Shown piece after piece: positions 19,492 through 28,845 of a DNA stretch of 64,000 nt. Position numbers and translations under genes: made by a program. The stretch is from Acinetobacter sp. P8-3-8 (GTDB lineage Bacteria > Pseudomonadota > Gammaproteobacteria > Pseudomonadales > Moraxellaceae). The number at the start of each line of letters is the position of its first letter. The first letter of the stretch is position 1. Below the pieces are notes generated by a model. The model had not been told where the DNA came from and made no database searches. It saw only the letters and a list, made by a program, of their open reading frames with translations. The stretch spans positions 186,001 to 250,000 of the forward strand of contig NZ_AFIE01000001.1 of assembly GCF_000214135.1 (NCBI RefSeq). Reading direction: 5' to 3'.

Positions 19492-19706
19492 AAAAATTGA
19501 GATAGTTTTTCATGCTATTGGCGTTCACTCTATTTAGAGGTAAAAAGCACACAATAACAAGAAATACTATCTCATCCATAAAATTTATATACCTATTTTT
19601 TAAGAAATATCATCAGCTTAAATTGGATTTAGATTTAGGCTCTAGGCTTGTCATGCTCAAAAAAAGTCTTAATGAAATTTTTATAGGGTAGGATTTGGAG
19701 TTAATA

Positions 19707-20219
19707 ATGTCCAAAAAATATTCAAAATCAAAGCAAAAAGTCAAACATCGTAGTACGAGTCACTCGAAGATTGTGGTTGAAAAAACTCAATTGGACATAC
19801 TTAAGACTGTACTTAATCAAACTGGCTCTAGTGTAACCCTGCAAAAGAAGGTCCAAGGCCAAATACTTACTTCAATTGCAAAACGAATCAGTGACGATCT
19901 TGAATGTTTTAAAACAGCATGTGCTTATTTACCGGATTCGATCAAGCAAGATCAGAAGGTTTGGGTTGAGGCTCAAACAAGTTATGTTTTTTGGTTCGAG
20001 CTTTTTCATTATTTAAAAAGTGCTTCAATTAAGAAGGAATCAAGAAATTATTTGTTTAACAGGATTTTTGAATATTTAAACCAAAAAGATAAGATGGAAA
20101 TAAGGTTTTATATTAATAAGGAGGTGTTTAAAAAACGTGGATATTCTAATCATGAGAAATTATATAAAAGTGATTTTGTGAAATTTTTTAAATTGCCTAA
20201 GAATTTCAATGAATATTAA
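19707..20219 (+). CDS. Small basic protein of the recombinase operon (unknown)
   Basis: ATG 19707 has GGAG 6 bases before it; an upstream in-frame TTG is rejected. The 170-residue protein starts with a very basic segment (MSKKYSKSKQKVKHRSTSHS) that looks nucleic-acid-binding. A helical region follows with LQKKVQGQILTSIAKRISDD and several aromatic residues. I recognise no domain. It is the first gene of three closely spaced genes, ending 23 bp before the next. Position and size resemble the accessory protein of multi-recombinase elements (TnpC of Tn554, or the third member of Gamma-Mobile-Trio elements), which is an inference from layout. Confidence 0.65.
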   Translation: MSKKYSKSKQKVKHRSTSHSKIVVEKTQLDILKTVLNQTGSSVTLQKKVQGQILTSIAKRISDDLECFKTACAYLPDSIKQDQKVWVEAQTSYVFWFELFHYLKSASIKKESRNYLFNRIFEYLNQKDKMEIRFYINKEVFKKRGYSNHEKLYKSDFVKFFKLPKNFNEY

Positions 20220-20242
20220 GAGTTATTTTGGAGTTAATTAAA

Positions 20243-22537
20243 ATGAGTGAAATTTTAAATCAGGAAGATCTTGAAAATTATTGTAATGATTTTGAGAAAA
20301 AAATTTCTGGATATAGTGAAAGAATAGCGGTTTTAAATTTTGAGTATGTTCAAGATTTTCATTTGAGTTTTATAGATAAAGATAGTTTTGAAATTCTAAT
20401 AGATCGCTGTGAGATGTTGTATTTTAATATTTGCAGATATCAGCAAAGAACTAAATATAAGCATATATTGGGGTTTTTGAGTGTCTCGATGCTATGCAAT
20501 AATTCTAAAAAATTAAATAATGGTACTCGAATTGAGATAAATAATAAAACTTTTGAAATTTTAAATTATGTAATGTTTTTGTCTGGATTGCTTTTGAAGC
20601 TTGATGATTCAGAATTAAAAGTCCAACGAATAAACTATACATTGTACTTATTACTTAGAGTGGTGGGTAAAAACTTTGATAAATGTGTAGATGATGTATT
20701 AACCAATCTTGTTTTCTATTTTAGAGCAATTATAGATGTTGATCCATTAAAGCTTTCGAAAAAAGAATTTAGTAATTATGCTAAACATCACAAAGACCGA
20801 ACAATTGCTACTTGTCTAGTTTTCAATGCACAGAAAAATAATCAGATTGAAAAATCATTAAATCGCTATTTAGATGAATATAGGGTGGCTGTTGAAAATC
20901 TCTACTATGATGAAAAAGTACAGGTGAATAGAAAAAAAGCTCAACCCTCACTTGAGGAAACAGAGGTTTCTATTTTAAGTTTCATTGCCCCACCTTTGAT
21001 CACAGAAGGCTTCTCGGATTATTCGGATGCTCGTGCAAAGGATGATGATGATGAAAATGAAGATATAAAAAAACGTGAATATGATTTTAGTCAAGATGAG
21101 AGTACACGCAGAGTATCCTCTTTTGTTGATCATCAAGTATTGCGTCGATACCTCGATCATGTACACGAACCGACTGTGAGTAATGTTTATTATATTGACC
21201 CACCTTTTTTGAAAGTTATTTATCAGGTCTTACATGACGAACTACAGAACAATAAAGACATAGAAAAATCTGCCATGGCTGCCTGTTTCTTAATGTCATT
21301 ATGTACAGGAATGAGTGCTGTTGTCTTTCAATATATTGATTACTTTTTTGAAATTAAGAAATTAAAACATTCTTCTGGTCGTGATTATTATTTATGGACC
21401 GTCGATGCCGATGTTAATAAAAAGTTGGAGGGAGAAATTGCAAAAAAAGGAAATAGGCAGAATAAACATTCCAGTTGGACATTCCAAATTCCTGCAATGT
21501 GGATTGATCGAATCAAAAAAGCGCAACTAAGTGGCTATACAAACACCGATTTTAATCAGTATTTGAAAGAGTGTTTCTTTGGTTATTGTATTGGAAATCT
21601 ATCTGTTACTCATATCGCCTCGCAGCTTTCATTTCATTTACATCGAATTTGTGAAGATGATTTACAAAAGAATTTTCTCATTGGTAAACAAGTTTCACAT
21701 CAACCTGATCTGGCATACGGTGGTTTTTCTTATAAACAGTTAAATGATTCGTATGAGAAATACGTATGGCTTTGGTTTCAGAATAAACATGAGAGTCATG
21801 TGCTAGATCGTCCTCAATTCATTCAAGCTAAAAGTGATGAACGTGTAGGAAGTCAGCGAGCTTGGTCATTTAATCAGGCGAAAAAATTCTTAAATTCACT
21901 GAACAACCAGGTCATTGAGGTATTGAGGGATAAGAAATCAATTGAAGAACGATTTAATGCTTTCAGTGTCTGGATTTGGATTTGTTGTCTTTTATCCTCA
22001 GGAGCACGCCCAGCAATTGCTGCATCGAGTATCAAGGAGAACTATGACTTCATTACAGGCATAGTCTACATTCATGATAAAAATAGCCAATCACGACGTC
22101 ATGGCCGCTTTTCACCACTGACTGAATTTTTTGCTAACGAATTAAAGCTTTATGAAAAATTCATTATAGACCTTATGGATTCAGGGATGTTAACTAAAAG
22201 TGAGGATAACTACTATCTTCATTATTGGAAGAAAAATGCAGGATTCATGAATATAAAAATAAGTCCTTTAACTCAGAAAGATGTGGCTTCTTACCTTGCA
22301 CAGAACTTCCCTGAAATAGGGCCGTTATACCCCAATTGGATTCGACATTTTGTAAGAAATACCCTTGATTTGCCAGATGCAGTTTTCAAGTCATGGTATG
22401 CGCATGATCAACAAGGTGAAATTGGATTTTCTAAATCATCATCTTTACAGCCATATGCTTACAAAACTCAAATTCAGGATGCTTTAAGCAAGCTTTTTAA
22501 AGATCTTGAACTCATATCTGTGGGGATTTCTTTATGA
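20243..22537 (+). CDS. Recombinase-like protein with degenerate tyrosine-recombinase fold
   Basis: ATG 20243 has GGAG nine bases upstream. The product has 764 residues. Its C-terminal third has traces of a tyrosine-recombinase catalytic domain: SSGARPAIA near residue 580 in the place of the first catalytic Arg, HGRFSPL after a beta turn, and IRHFVRNTL near 700 in the place of HxxR. The usual LGH box and nucleophilic Tyr are not evident. An acidic stretch DDDDENEDIKK lies near residue 270. It is translationally coupled to the next gene (ATGA overlap), so it probably works as a structural or targeting partner of the active recombinase. Confidence 0.7.
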   Translation: MSEILNQEDLENYCNDFEKKISGYSERIAVLNFEYVQDFHLSFIDKDSFEILIDRCEMLYFNICRYQQRTKYKHILGFLSVSMLCNNSKKLNNGTRIEINNKTFEILNYVMFLSGLLLKLDDSELKVQRINYTLYLLLRVVGKNFDKCVDDVLTNLVFYFRAIIDVDPLKLSKKEFSNYAKHHKDRTIATCLVFNAQKNNQIEKSLNRYLDEYRVAVENLYYDEKVQVNRKKAQPSLEETEVSILSFIAPPLITEGFSDYSDARAKDDDDENEDIKKREYDFSQDESTRRVSSFVDHQVLRRYLDHVHEPTVSNVYYIDPPFLKVIYQVLHDELQNNKDIEKSAMAACFLMSLCTGMSAVVFQYIDYFFEIKKLKHSSGRDYYLWTVDADVNKKLEGEIAKKGNRQNKHSSWTFQIPAMWIDRIKKAQLSGYTNTDFNQYLKECFFGYCIGNLSVTHIASQLSFHLHRICEDDLQKNFLIGKQVSHQPDLAYGGFSYKQLNDSYEKYVWLWFQNKHESHVLDRPQFIQAKSDERVGSQRAWSFNQAKKFLNSLNNQVIEVLRDKKSIEERFNAFSVWIWICCLLSSGARPAIAASSIKENYDFITGIVYIHDKNSQSRRHGRFSPLTEFFANELKLYEKFIIDLMDSGMLTKSEDNYYLHYWKKNAGFMNIKISPLTQKDVASYLAQNFPEIGPLYPNWIRHFVRNTLDLPDAVFKSWYAHDQQGEIGFSKSSSLQPYAYKTQIQDALSKLFKDLELISVGISL

Positions 22538-25500
22538 ATAATGAAAAATTAGAGAGATTTTCAAAATTAAAGCAAGAATTGGAATCTATGGCAAAGAGCA
22601 TATTTGAAAGTATTTCAAATATGCTAGTTGAAGAGGTTGTGGAGCATAATTTAAAGCTTAAGCTTGACGATAAAATTAAAGAGAAGATATATAAGGCGAG
22701 AGCCAAAGTTAATAAATACTTCAAATCACTAAAATTGGATGCTGATGAGTTAAAAGCTGGATGGCAATATTGGTCAGATTTATGTGTTCAAAATAAACAT
22801 GAGGTTGAATCAAAGATACAATGGTTGGCTGGTAATTATGATATACCACTGATTCAAACCAGCTCTTTCCCACCTAATATCAAAGATATTGAATCTACGC
22901 AAACTAAACTGCAGAGTGGAAGGGAATTACATGATTTTAAGCTAAAGCTGTATGATTTTTGGCAAAAGCAATTACCGCATTGGCTTAAGACAAGTAAATT
23001 CAATCCGTATGCGACATTCGAACAAAAACAATTTCTACTTCGTCAGTTCTTATTGGCTCTCATTTTTGACTGTGGATGTCGGACACGAGCTGATTTGCTC
23101 TCAATTTTAAAATCAGTGAGGGAAACATATTCGAATGATAGAGTTTCCCCATTTGAATTATCTGGTGGTCTTGTATCTGTATATGGTAAAGATATTTCAA
23201 AATTTGCTTGCTTATATAGTTATCCTCTAGAAAATTCGTCTTATGCAAATTTAATTTATGATGAAAAATCATACCAAGTTAAACAAATTTATCTGACCCC
23301 AATGAGTTTTTTGATGTTGATTCGACTTGTAAACGAGATTGAGTTAGAAACACAACCAGAAAAAAGACAAGTAGATCAAGAATTGGTGCAATTGATTGAT
23401 TCTATAATCAATCTAAATAGGGAAATGTTAGATCAAAAAATCTTATCGGGCTTACAAGATGTAGATCACGAACATGCTGTTATTAAAATTTTTTCAAAGA
23501 ATAGATATAAGCTTTTTGATCATTTAGATTACGTGCAATATTTTGGAACGAAAAATACATTAGATGGTTTTCTTATTGCTTTATCTAAGGGAGTTTTTAA
23601 TTACTCGGCGCTTTCTTATTCATCCTTAAAAGCACTGGAAGGAATTGATAAACATCACAGTACTCAGACGTCTAAAAAAAAGAGCATCAATCAAGCTGTT
23701 GTAGATAATTTTTACTATACGGAATTGAAGAAGGCTAAGTTGGAGCAGATTCGAAATTTGAATACTGATTATCACTGTGCCGCAGATATTAAAAAGAGTT
23801 TAGTAAGAAACTTGGATGTTAATAACGTGAGTGTGAGTGAAGTTATAGCTGAATTTTCAAAGGATCTTAGCTTGCTTCAAAACAGTTATTCTTCCCAGCA
23901 ATATAGCTCGTCAAAAGATATCGCTCTTGTTAGTGTTCAGATTGTGGTGATTACTTGGTATTTGGAGTGCCTGAAAGAAATAAAATCGATTGACTCTGGT
24001 AAAAATAAAAAAGGTATTAAGCTGAGTTCTTTAGATACCTATAAATCATCATTTATTGACGAACTGTTTCTATATGTTGTGAGTAATGATTTAGACCTTC
24101 AAGTCATAGATGAAGAAGAATTTGAAGAGATCTACAGTCATATTTTGGCTGTCAAATCCATTGGCGATCGTAGCAAGAAAAACAGAAAACATTCACAAAA
24201 TGGGAGGGAGATTAAACATAATAGTTATGGGCATGCGGTAAGTAATCTAAAAAAATTTCACAATAGCTTAATACGTAATTTTGGTGCTCCTCGTGTTAAT
24301 TATTTAGATCAACTGCAATCAACTGATTTGCAAGTGTGTAGAACGTCCTATGTTACTCCAGTAATGTTTAATCAATTTAAAAATTTAATAGCTATCCAAA
24401 CTCAGTTGACCAAAGACCAGAAGAATATCCTTAAAGTCATTTGTACCCTTGCGTATAGAACGGGGCTAAGACTCAATGAAATTTTGGGATTAAAGTTAAG
24501 TGATTTAGCTATGATAAATTTTAAATATAAAACAATTGGTTATGATCCTCATTATTATTTTATCAATGAAAAACATGAAATTTGCAAAATTTTTATCCAC
24601 AATAATTATACTCGTCAGATTAAAACCACTAATGCAAAACGGGGAATGTGCCTGGATCAATTACTGACTAAAGCTGAGTTAATGTCAGTTATTCATTTGA
24701 TTAACAAAAAAATGAAGGTGCCTATTAATCAAAATACATTAGGTGCCAAAGATTGTTTGATTTTCTCTGAAGAGGGTGGGAGTATTTCACCTCGATCTGT
24801 GAGTCAATTGATTAAGAAGATATTTGATCAGTTATTGTTGAACCAAGCACACGACTATTCATTTCATAGCTTTAGGCACACTGCTGCGACCAATCTAGCT
24901 TTAGTTTTGAAAGGAACAGATTCACTGATCAAATCTTGGACTGATTATTCACCAGAGCAAGTTCGCAAAATTAAAACTTATCTACTTTCGAGCTTAGATA
25001 ATACTGGTGTTCGTACTGATGTATGGAGGAAACTGGCTCATCTTATGGGGCATTCTTCTATTGAAATGACGGTAAATCATTATTTACATTTTGGACCATT
25101 ATTGGTTGCTGATGCGCTATGTATAGAAGAGAGTAAAGTATCTGCAAAAATAGTCAGAGCTTTATTGCCGGTTAAATTATTTAGTAAACAGTTAAATACA
25201 TCGCAAGTGACAGAAAAAATTACTCTAAAAAGTATTGTAGAAAAATTGAATTCAAGCTCGAGAATAATTCAAGAAATGATATTTCCAGATCGTTTTATTA
25301 CTTATGTCGCAGAGCAAGAGGTGATCGAAGAAGATCAAGACATGATGGTAAGACGTCAGCTTATGGCAAGCTTCAATCATATTTTGAACGCTCTATCAGG
25401 TAGAGAGGAGGATACTTTAATCAGTACAATAGGGAGTAAAGTAGCTGTAAAACTCTATGCAAATCGTCACTTTCAACATGATGAAAACTGTAGTCCAAAT

Positions 25501-25932
25501 AACACTTTGGACAAGCTCTTAAAGTATATTGATAAAAATCGAACAGGTAATTTACTAGTTGAAAATAATTATAAAATTTTCAATATATTAATGAGAAATC
25601 ATTTCATCCTTGACTATTTTGAGCACCGTGTACATCTTATAGATGCACGTATGGAAGTGTATATTCAAAGCAAACAAGATCTTCAGGATTTTGGTAAATT
25701 CTGTCGCGAGTTAAAGGTCATTTATAAGCAAGTTTTTCATGAAAAAATAAAAATATCTAAACTTTCATGGAAGGAGATTGAAACTGAGTTGAAATTGGCT
25801 AAAAAGAAAAAAGAGATAAGTCTGAAAATTAGTAATAACAATTATAAAGATAATACCTGCCAGAAAATTTTGAGTGATTTATTTTTAGCAGTCGTCTATC
25901 GGAGATGGAAGATAAATCAAACTAAGACTTAA
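22534..25932 (+). CDS. Large tyrosine recombinase / site-specific integrase
   Basis: The 1132-residue protein has an intact tyrosine-recombinase catalytic domain at about residues 610-860. The first Arg is in YRTGLRLNEILGLKLSD (about 645). HSFRHTAATNLAL supplies HxxR (about 780). HLMGHSSIEMTVNHYLHF supplies the GH box and the nucleophilic Tyr near 849. The long N-terminal part holds helical and coiled-coil-like segments, and about 270 residues follow the catalytic domain. It is far larger than phage integrases (about 350-450). Its start overlaps the previous gene's stop by 4 bp. It should cut and join the ends of the surrounding element. Confidence 0.85.
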   Translation: MNNEKLERFSKLKQELESMAKSIFESISNMLVEEVVEHNLKLKLDDKIKEKIYKARAKVNKYFKSLKLDADELKAGWQYWSDLCVQNKHEVESKIQWLAGNYDIPLIQTSSFPPNIKDIESTQTKLQSGRELHDFKLKLYDFWQKQLPHWLKTSKFNPYATFEQKQFLLRQFLLALIFDCGCRTRADLLSILKSVRETYSNDRVSPFELSGGLVSVYGKDISKFACLYSYPLENSSYANLIYDEKSYQVKQIYLTPMSFLMLIRLVNEIELETQPEKRQVDQELVQLIDSIINLNREMLDQKILSGLQDVDHEHAVIKIFSKNRYKLFDHLDYVQYFGTKNTLDGFLIALSKGVFNYSALSYSSLKALEGIDKHHSTQTSKKKSINQAVVDNFYYTELKKAKLEQIRNLNTDYHCAADIKKSLVRNLDVNNVSVSEVIAEFSKDLSLLQNSYSSQQYSSSKDIALVSVQIVVITWYLECLKEIKSIDSGKNKKGIKLSSLDTYKSSFIDELFLYVVSNDLDLQVIDEEEFEEIYSHILAVKSIGDRSKKNRKHSQNGREIKHNSYGHAVSNLKKFHNSLIRNFGAPRVNYLDQLQSTDLQVCRTSYVTPVMFNQFKNLIAIQTQLTKDQKNILKVICTLAYRTGLRLNEILGLKLSDLAMINFKYKTIGYDPHYYFINEKHEICKIFIHNNYTRQIKTTNAKRGMCLDQLLTKAELMSVIHLINKKMKVPINQNTLGAKDCLIFSEEGGSISPRSVSQLIKKIFDQLLLNQAHDYSFHSFRHTAATNLALVLKGTDSLIKSWTDYSPEQVRKIKTYLLSSLDNTGVRTDVWRKLAHLMGHSSIEMTVNHYLHFGPLLVADALCIEESKVSAKIVRALLPVKLFSKQLNTSQVTEKITLKSIVEKLNSSSRIIQEMIFPDRFITYVAEQEVIEEDQDMMVRRQLMASFNHILNALSGREEDTLISTIGSKVAVKLYANRHFQHDENCSPNNTLDKLLKYIDKNRTGNLLVENNYKIFNILMRNHFILDYFEHRVHLIDARMEVYIQSKQDLQDFGKFCRELKVIYKQVFHEKIKISKLSWKEIETELKLAKKKKEISLKISNNNYKDNTCQKILSDLFLAVVYRRWKINQTKT

Positions 25933-26000
25933 TTGCAGCGTTAAATAATTTAACGATTATCGAAATTGGATGCCTAGTTAAAAAAATGGAGGAATGCTCA

Positions 26001-26291
26001 ATGAAATGTTTCTATATAGATGCTGATCGTTGTATCCGAGAAGCCTCAAAAGGACATGTTGTACATCTAAAAGATAATTTATATCTTATCAGTACTGAAA
26101 CAGCTTCACAGCAAAAACTTATACCTGAGAATATTTGTAGTACAGCGCCATTTTGGATTATTGGATATGCAGAACCTGAACCTATTCAAAATGCAGAAAA
26201 AATAAATTTTCTATTTTTTTGGAATAATTTTTTTGCTAAATTTTCTGATAATGCTCATGAGTATAAAGATTTTAACCTAAGAGATGAGTGA
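26001..26291 (+). CDS. Hypothetical accessory protein
   Basis: ATG 26001 is chosen because GGAGG lies 8 bases before it; an earlier in-frame ATG overlaps that site. The 96-residue protein begins MKCFYIDADRCIREASKGHV, continues with short beta-prone segments and ends with an aromatic stretch (FLFFWNNFFAKF). No domain recognised. It lies 68 bp after the recombinase and may be co-transcribed with it. Confidence 0.5.
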   Translation: MKCFYIDADRCIREASKGHVVHLKDNLYLISTETASQQKLIPENICSTAPFWIIGYAEPEPIQNAEKINFLFFWNNFFAKFSDNAHEYKDFNLRDE

Positions 26292-26399
26292 CGGTTTTTG
26301 TGTTGACCTATAAGCTGTAAGTATTTATTGGTTTTTTTTGAATTAATCACAATAATTTCATCTAAATTTTGGTTGAAAAGTTAAGTTTAAGGACGTTTT

Positions 26400-26693
26400 G
26401 TGAGCAGAGGTATCAAGAAGCAACTCAGTTTCTTTTTAATCGTAATTTGCGGCGTTGGTATCTATAACTATATAGCTACTCGTCAAAAGCAAAATAATGA
26501 AGTGAATGTTGATGTCCAGCAACGTGAGCGGGACTTTATGGAAAAAAGAGCTGAATATATACATAAACATGGCGATACAAGTACCGCAGATCAAGAAATA
26601 CAAAAAGAACTGGCTTTAAGACGAGGGCATTCTTTAATTGATAGTTCGTCTTCGATTAAGAATGCTCAAGACACTAAGCAATCGGTAGAGTGA
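26400..26693 (+). CDS. Small membrane-anchored protein (GTG start)
   Basis: A 97-codon ORF starts with GTG, with AAGGACG about 5 bases upstream. It has one N-terminal transmembrane helix (LSFFLIVICGVGIYNYI) and a charged, probably helical cytoplasmic or periplasmic tail rich in Gln, Glu and Lys. No family recognised. The next small gene begins 10 bp after its stop. Confidence 0.5.
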   Translation: MSRGIKKQLSFFLIVICGVGIYNYIATRQKQNNEVNVDVQQRERDFMEKRAEYIHKHGDTSTADQEIQKELALRRGHSLIDSSSSIKNAQDTKQSVE

Positions 26694-26703
26694 GGTATAT
26701 ATT

Positions 26704-26883
26704 ATGTTAGATCATTTTTTTTCTAATGATAGTGCAAAAATAGCCACTGAATCCTCAAAAAAAGATCAGCAAGATGAAATAAGAAGGGATGAACATATTA
26801 TGAAGATACTAAAAGCAGCAAATAAACTTCCCATGAAGAAAGTGAGAACTGAGAAAGATATCAATGAGTTTTTTGAGGATTGA
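26704..26883 (+). CDS. Very small charged protein (59 aa)
   Basis: A 59-codon ORF from ATG 26704, with GAGG about 7 bases upstream, lies 10 bp after the preceding gene. It is highly charged (Lys/Asp/Glu), with no membrane segment, and ends in NEFFED. Tight spacing and a good ribosome site support translation. Function unknown. Confidence 0.45.
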   Translation: MLDHFFSNDSAKIATESSKKDQQDEIRRDEHIMKILKAANKLPMKKVRTEKDINEFFED

Positions 26884-27011
26884 GTTTTTAAAACATTGCG
26901 TGAATTTTATTTGATCGCCGTGATTTTAAGGCGAGATTGCTGGATAGTTAGATCATTACCCAATTTTAATTTATTAATCTTAGTTTCGGATAAAAATCAA
27001 GGAGACAATTA

Positions 27012-27287
27012 ATGTCGAGAAAAGTAATAATGACTACAAATGAAAGGCGTCTTCAAGCTCTAAATCAAATGCGTGCTAGTTACAGAGGTGAGCAACTTTT
27101 AAGGCAAGATAGAATTAAACTCATTCAACATGGTGCAGTTGTTCAATCGCACGAAATTTCTATCAATGACAGTGATCATACTCAGTGTGATGATTTAGCA
27201 ATAGAAATTGATGAATGTGACATGTTAAAACAAACTGCTGAGACTATGTATGCAGCTACAGGTGATACAATTTGGTTAAGTTTTTAA
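27012..27287 (+). CDS. Hypothetical protein
   Basis: The 91-residue ORF has a strong AAGGAGA ribosome site 7 bases before ATG. The N-terminus is basic (NERRLQALNQMRASYRGEQL) and the C-terminal half is acidic with two Cys (near residues 60 and 69). It lies just left of an IS3-family insertion. No family recognised. Confidence 0.5.
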   Translation: MSRKVIMTTNERRLQALNQMRASYRGEQLLRQDRIKLIQHGAVVQSHEISINDSDHTQCDDLAIEIDECDMLKQTAETMYAATGDTIWLSF

Positions 27288-27395
27288 TACCTTAAAGCTT
27301 ATGATGTTATCTTAATGAGAGAAACTTAGAACTTTGGACTGCCACCACTCTCCTAGACAAATTTCGTCTATTCTTTTTGCATAGGAGAGAACCTT

Positions 27396-27680
27396 ATGAG
27401 TGGACAACGATATACCCCAGAATTTAAAGATGAAGCTGTTAAATTGATTACTGAACGTGGCTATTCTGTCCCAGATGTCGCAGAACGTTTAGGTGTATCA
27501 CAGCACAGCATTTATAAATGGCTAAAGGCGGTACAGCCTTTACGCAACAACCCTAATGAACATGAACTTCTCGAAGCAAAGAAAGAAATCCTTCGCCTTA
27601 AAAATCAGCTTAAACAAACTGAAGAGGAACGGGACATCCTAAAAAAGGCCGCAAGGTACTTTGCAAGTCTGCCCGAGTAA
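27396..27680 (+). CDS. IS3-family OrfA (helix-turn-helix)
   Basis: The 94-residue protein starts YTPEFKDEAVKLI, has a helix-turn-helix (VPDVAERLGVSQHSIYKWLK) and a C-terminal leucine-zipper-like helix (LEAKKEILRLKNQLKQTEEE). The A AAA AAG motif near the end (CTA AAA AAG) is a canonical -1 frameshift site that fuses OrfA to OrfB. OrfA binds the IS ends. Its ribosome site is AGGAGAGAA upstream. Confidence 0.93.
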   Translation: MSGQRYTPEFKDEAVKLITERGYSVPDVAERLGVSQHSIYKWLKAVQPLRNNPNEHELLEAKKEILRLKNQLKQTEEERDILKKAARYFASLPE

Positions 27681-27727
27681 AGTATCAGTTTATCCTTGAA
27701 TACAGCGATCAATTTAAGATTAAAACG

Positions 27728-28534
27728 ATGTGTAGGGTTCTTAAGATCGCTCGTGCTGGTTACTATGCCTGGTTGCATGAACCCGAATCAGGCAGGACCA
27801 TTGAAGACAAGCGGTTATTACAGCTCATCCGCTCTTCATATGATGCCAGTTATGGCATTTATGGTTATCGCCGCATTACGCTGGATCTTAAAGAGTTGGG
27901 TGAAAGCTGTGGACCGAATCGTGTGCTGAAGATCATGAAAAACAATGGCATTGCCGCTGTTCGAGGATATAAAAAGCATAAGAGTTATGGCTGTGGTCGT
28001 CCTCAAATCGTTCCACCAAATCACTTAAATCGAGAGTTTGCCGTACATACCCCGGATACTTCCTGGGTGACTGATATTACCTACATCCGCACATGGCAAG
28101 GCTGGCTATATCTGGCTGTGGTTCTTGATTTATATTCAAGGAAAGTTATTGGTTGGTCAATGAAACCGACACTTGCCAAGGATATCGTTTTGGATGCGCT
28201 GATGATGGCAGTGTGGCGACGCAGGCCAAATGAACCTGTGATCATACATTCAGACCAAGGCTCACAATACAGCAGTGGAGACTGGCAGAAATTCTGTCAA
28301 AAGCATAATTTAATTCCCAGCATGAGTCGTCGCGGGAACTGTTGGGACAATGCTGTTGCGGAATCCTTTTTTAGCAGCTTAAAGAAGGAAAGAATTAAAA
28401 AGAGGATCTATAAAACACGCGAAATGGCCCGTGCAGATGTGTTTGATTATATCGAGATGTTTTACAATCGAATCAGGCGTCATTCGCATCTCGATGGGAT
28501 GAGTCCAGAAGCCTTTGAAGCAGCTTCAAAATGA
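27728..28534 (+). CDS. IS3-family OrfB (DDE transposase)
   Basis: The 268-residue rve-type integrase-core protein carries the catalytic triad: D in DTSWVTDITYIRTWQGWLYL, D in IIHSDQGSQYSS and E in NAVAESFFSSLKKE. The frame opens upstream and joins OrfA after the -1 slip, so the working enzyme is OrfAB. The C-terminus FYNRIRRHSHLDGMSPEAFE is typical of the IS3 group. Confidence 0.95.
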   Translation: MCRVLKIARAGYYAWLHEPESGRTIEDKRLLQLIRSSYDASYGIYGYRRITLDLKELGESCGPNRVLKIMKNNGIAAVRGYKKHKSYGCGRPQIVPPNHLNREFAVHTPDTSWVTDITYIRTWQGWLYLAVVLDLYSRKVIGWSMKPTLAKDIVLDALMMAVWRRRPNEPVIIHSDQGSQYSSGDWQKFCQKHNLIPSMSRRGNCWDNAVAESFFSSLKKERIKKRIYKTREMARADVFDYIEMFYNRIRRHSHLDGMSPEAFEAASK

Positions 28535-28569
28535 GGCTGTCTCATGTCTAGGATACTGGGAGCAGTCCA

Positions 28570-28746
28570 CTTCTTGAGTAAGTCCTCAATTGAGATTTCT
28601 TGTTCTACATAGAAAATACCATTTTGATCTGCTTTCATTTTTTTAATGGAAATACCTTGGAGTTTATTGATCTCGAGTAGATCTTTAAGTGTTTGATCTA
28701 CAAATTTATTCCTTCTATTATCTTCTGAATCTAAATGAATTGACAT
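28570..28746 (-). pseudogene. Small hypothetical gene clipped at its last codon by the IS
   Basis: From ATG 28746 (AGGAG 6 bases before it) the frame encodes about 59 residues starting MSIHLDSEDNRRNKFVDQTL and ending IEDLLKK before entering the IS. Removing the IS and one CTT copy restores ...KK-Phe-stop, so the original protein ended one residue further on. With the IS in place it reads through into about 28 foreign residues. It may still work. The family is unknown; a short basic/acidic helical protein. Confidence 0.6.
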
Positions 28747-28845
28747 GAATTTCTCCTGGTTCATGGCGTAGAATCTAAATCATCAGTCATCCAGGAAATT
28801 TGACATTAGAGTTGGATTGAATTGGTTTAATACGAGTATGACAAT

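Larger units (their letters stand above)
27335..28569 (+). mobile_element. Intact IS3-family insertion sequence (1235 bp)
   Basis: The ends are inverted repeats: TGGACTGCCACC at 27335 and, read from the right end at 28569, TGGACTGCTCCC, with further match at CCTAGACA. A 3-bp target duplication CTT flanks it (27332-27334 and 28570-28572), as is usual for IS3 elements. It carries orfA and orfB with an A6G slippery site at about 27638. Intact ends, genes and duplication suggest a recent and possibly active copy. Confidence 0.92.
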
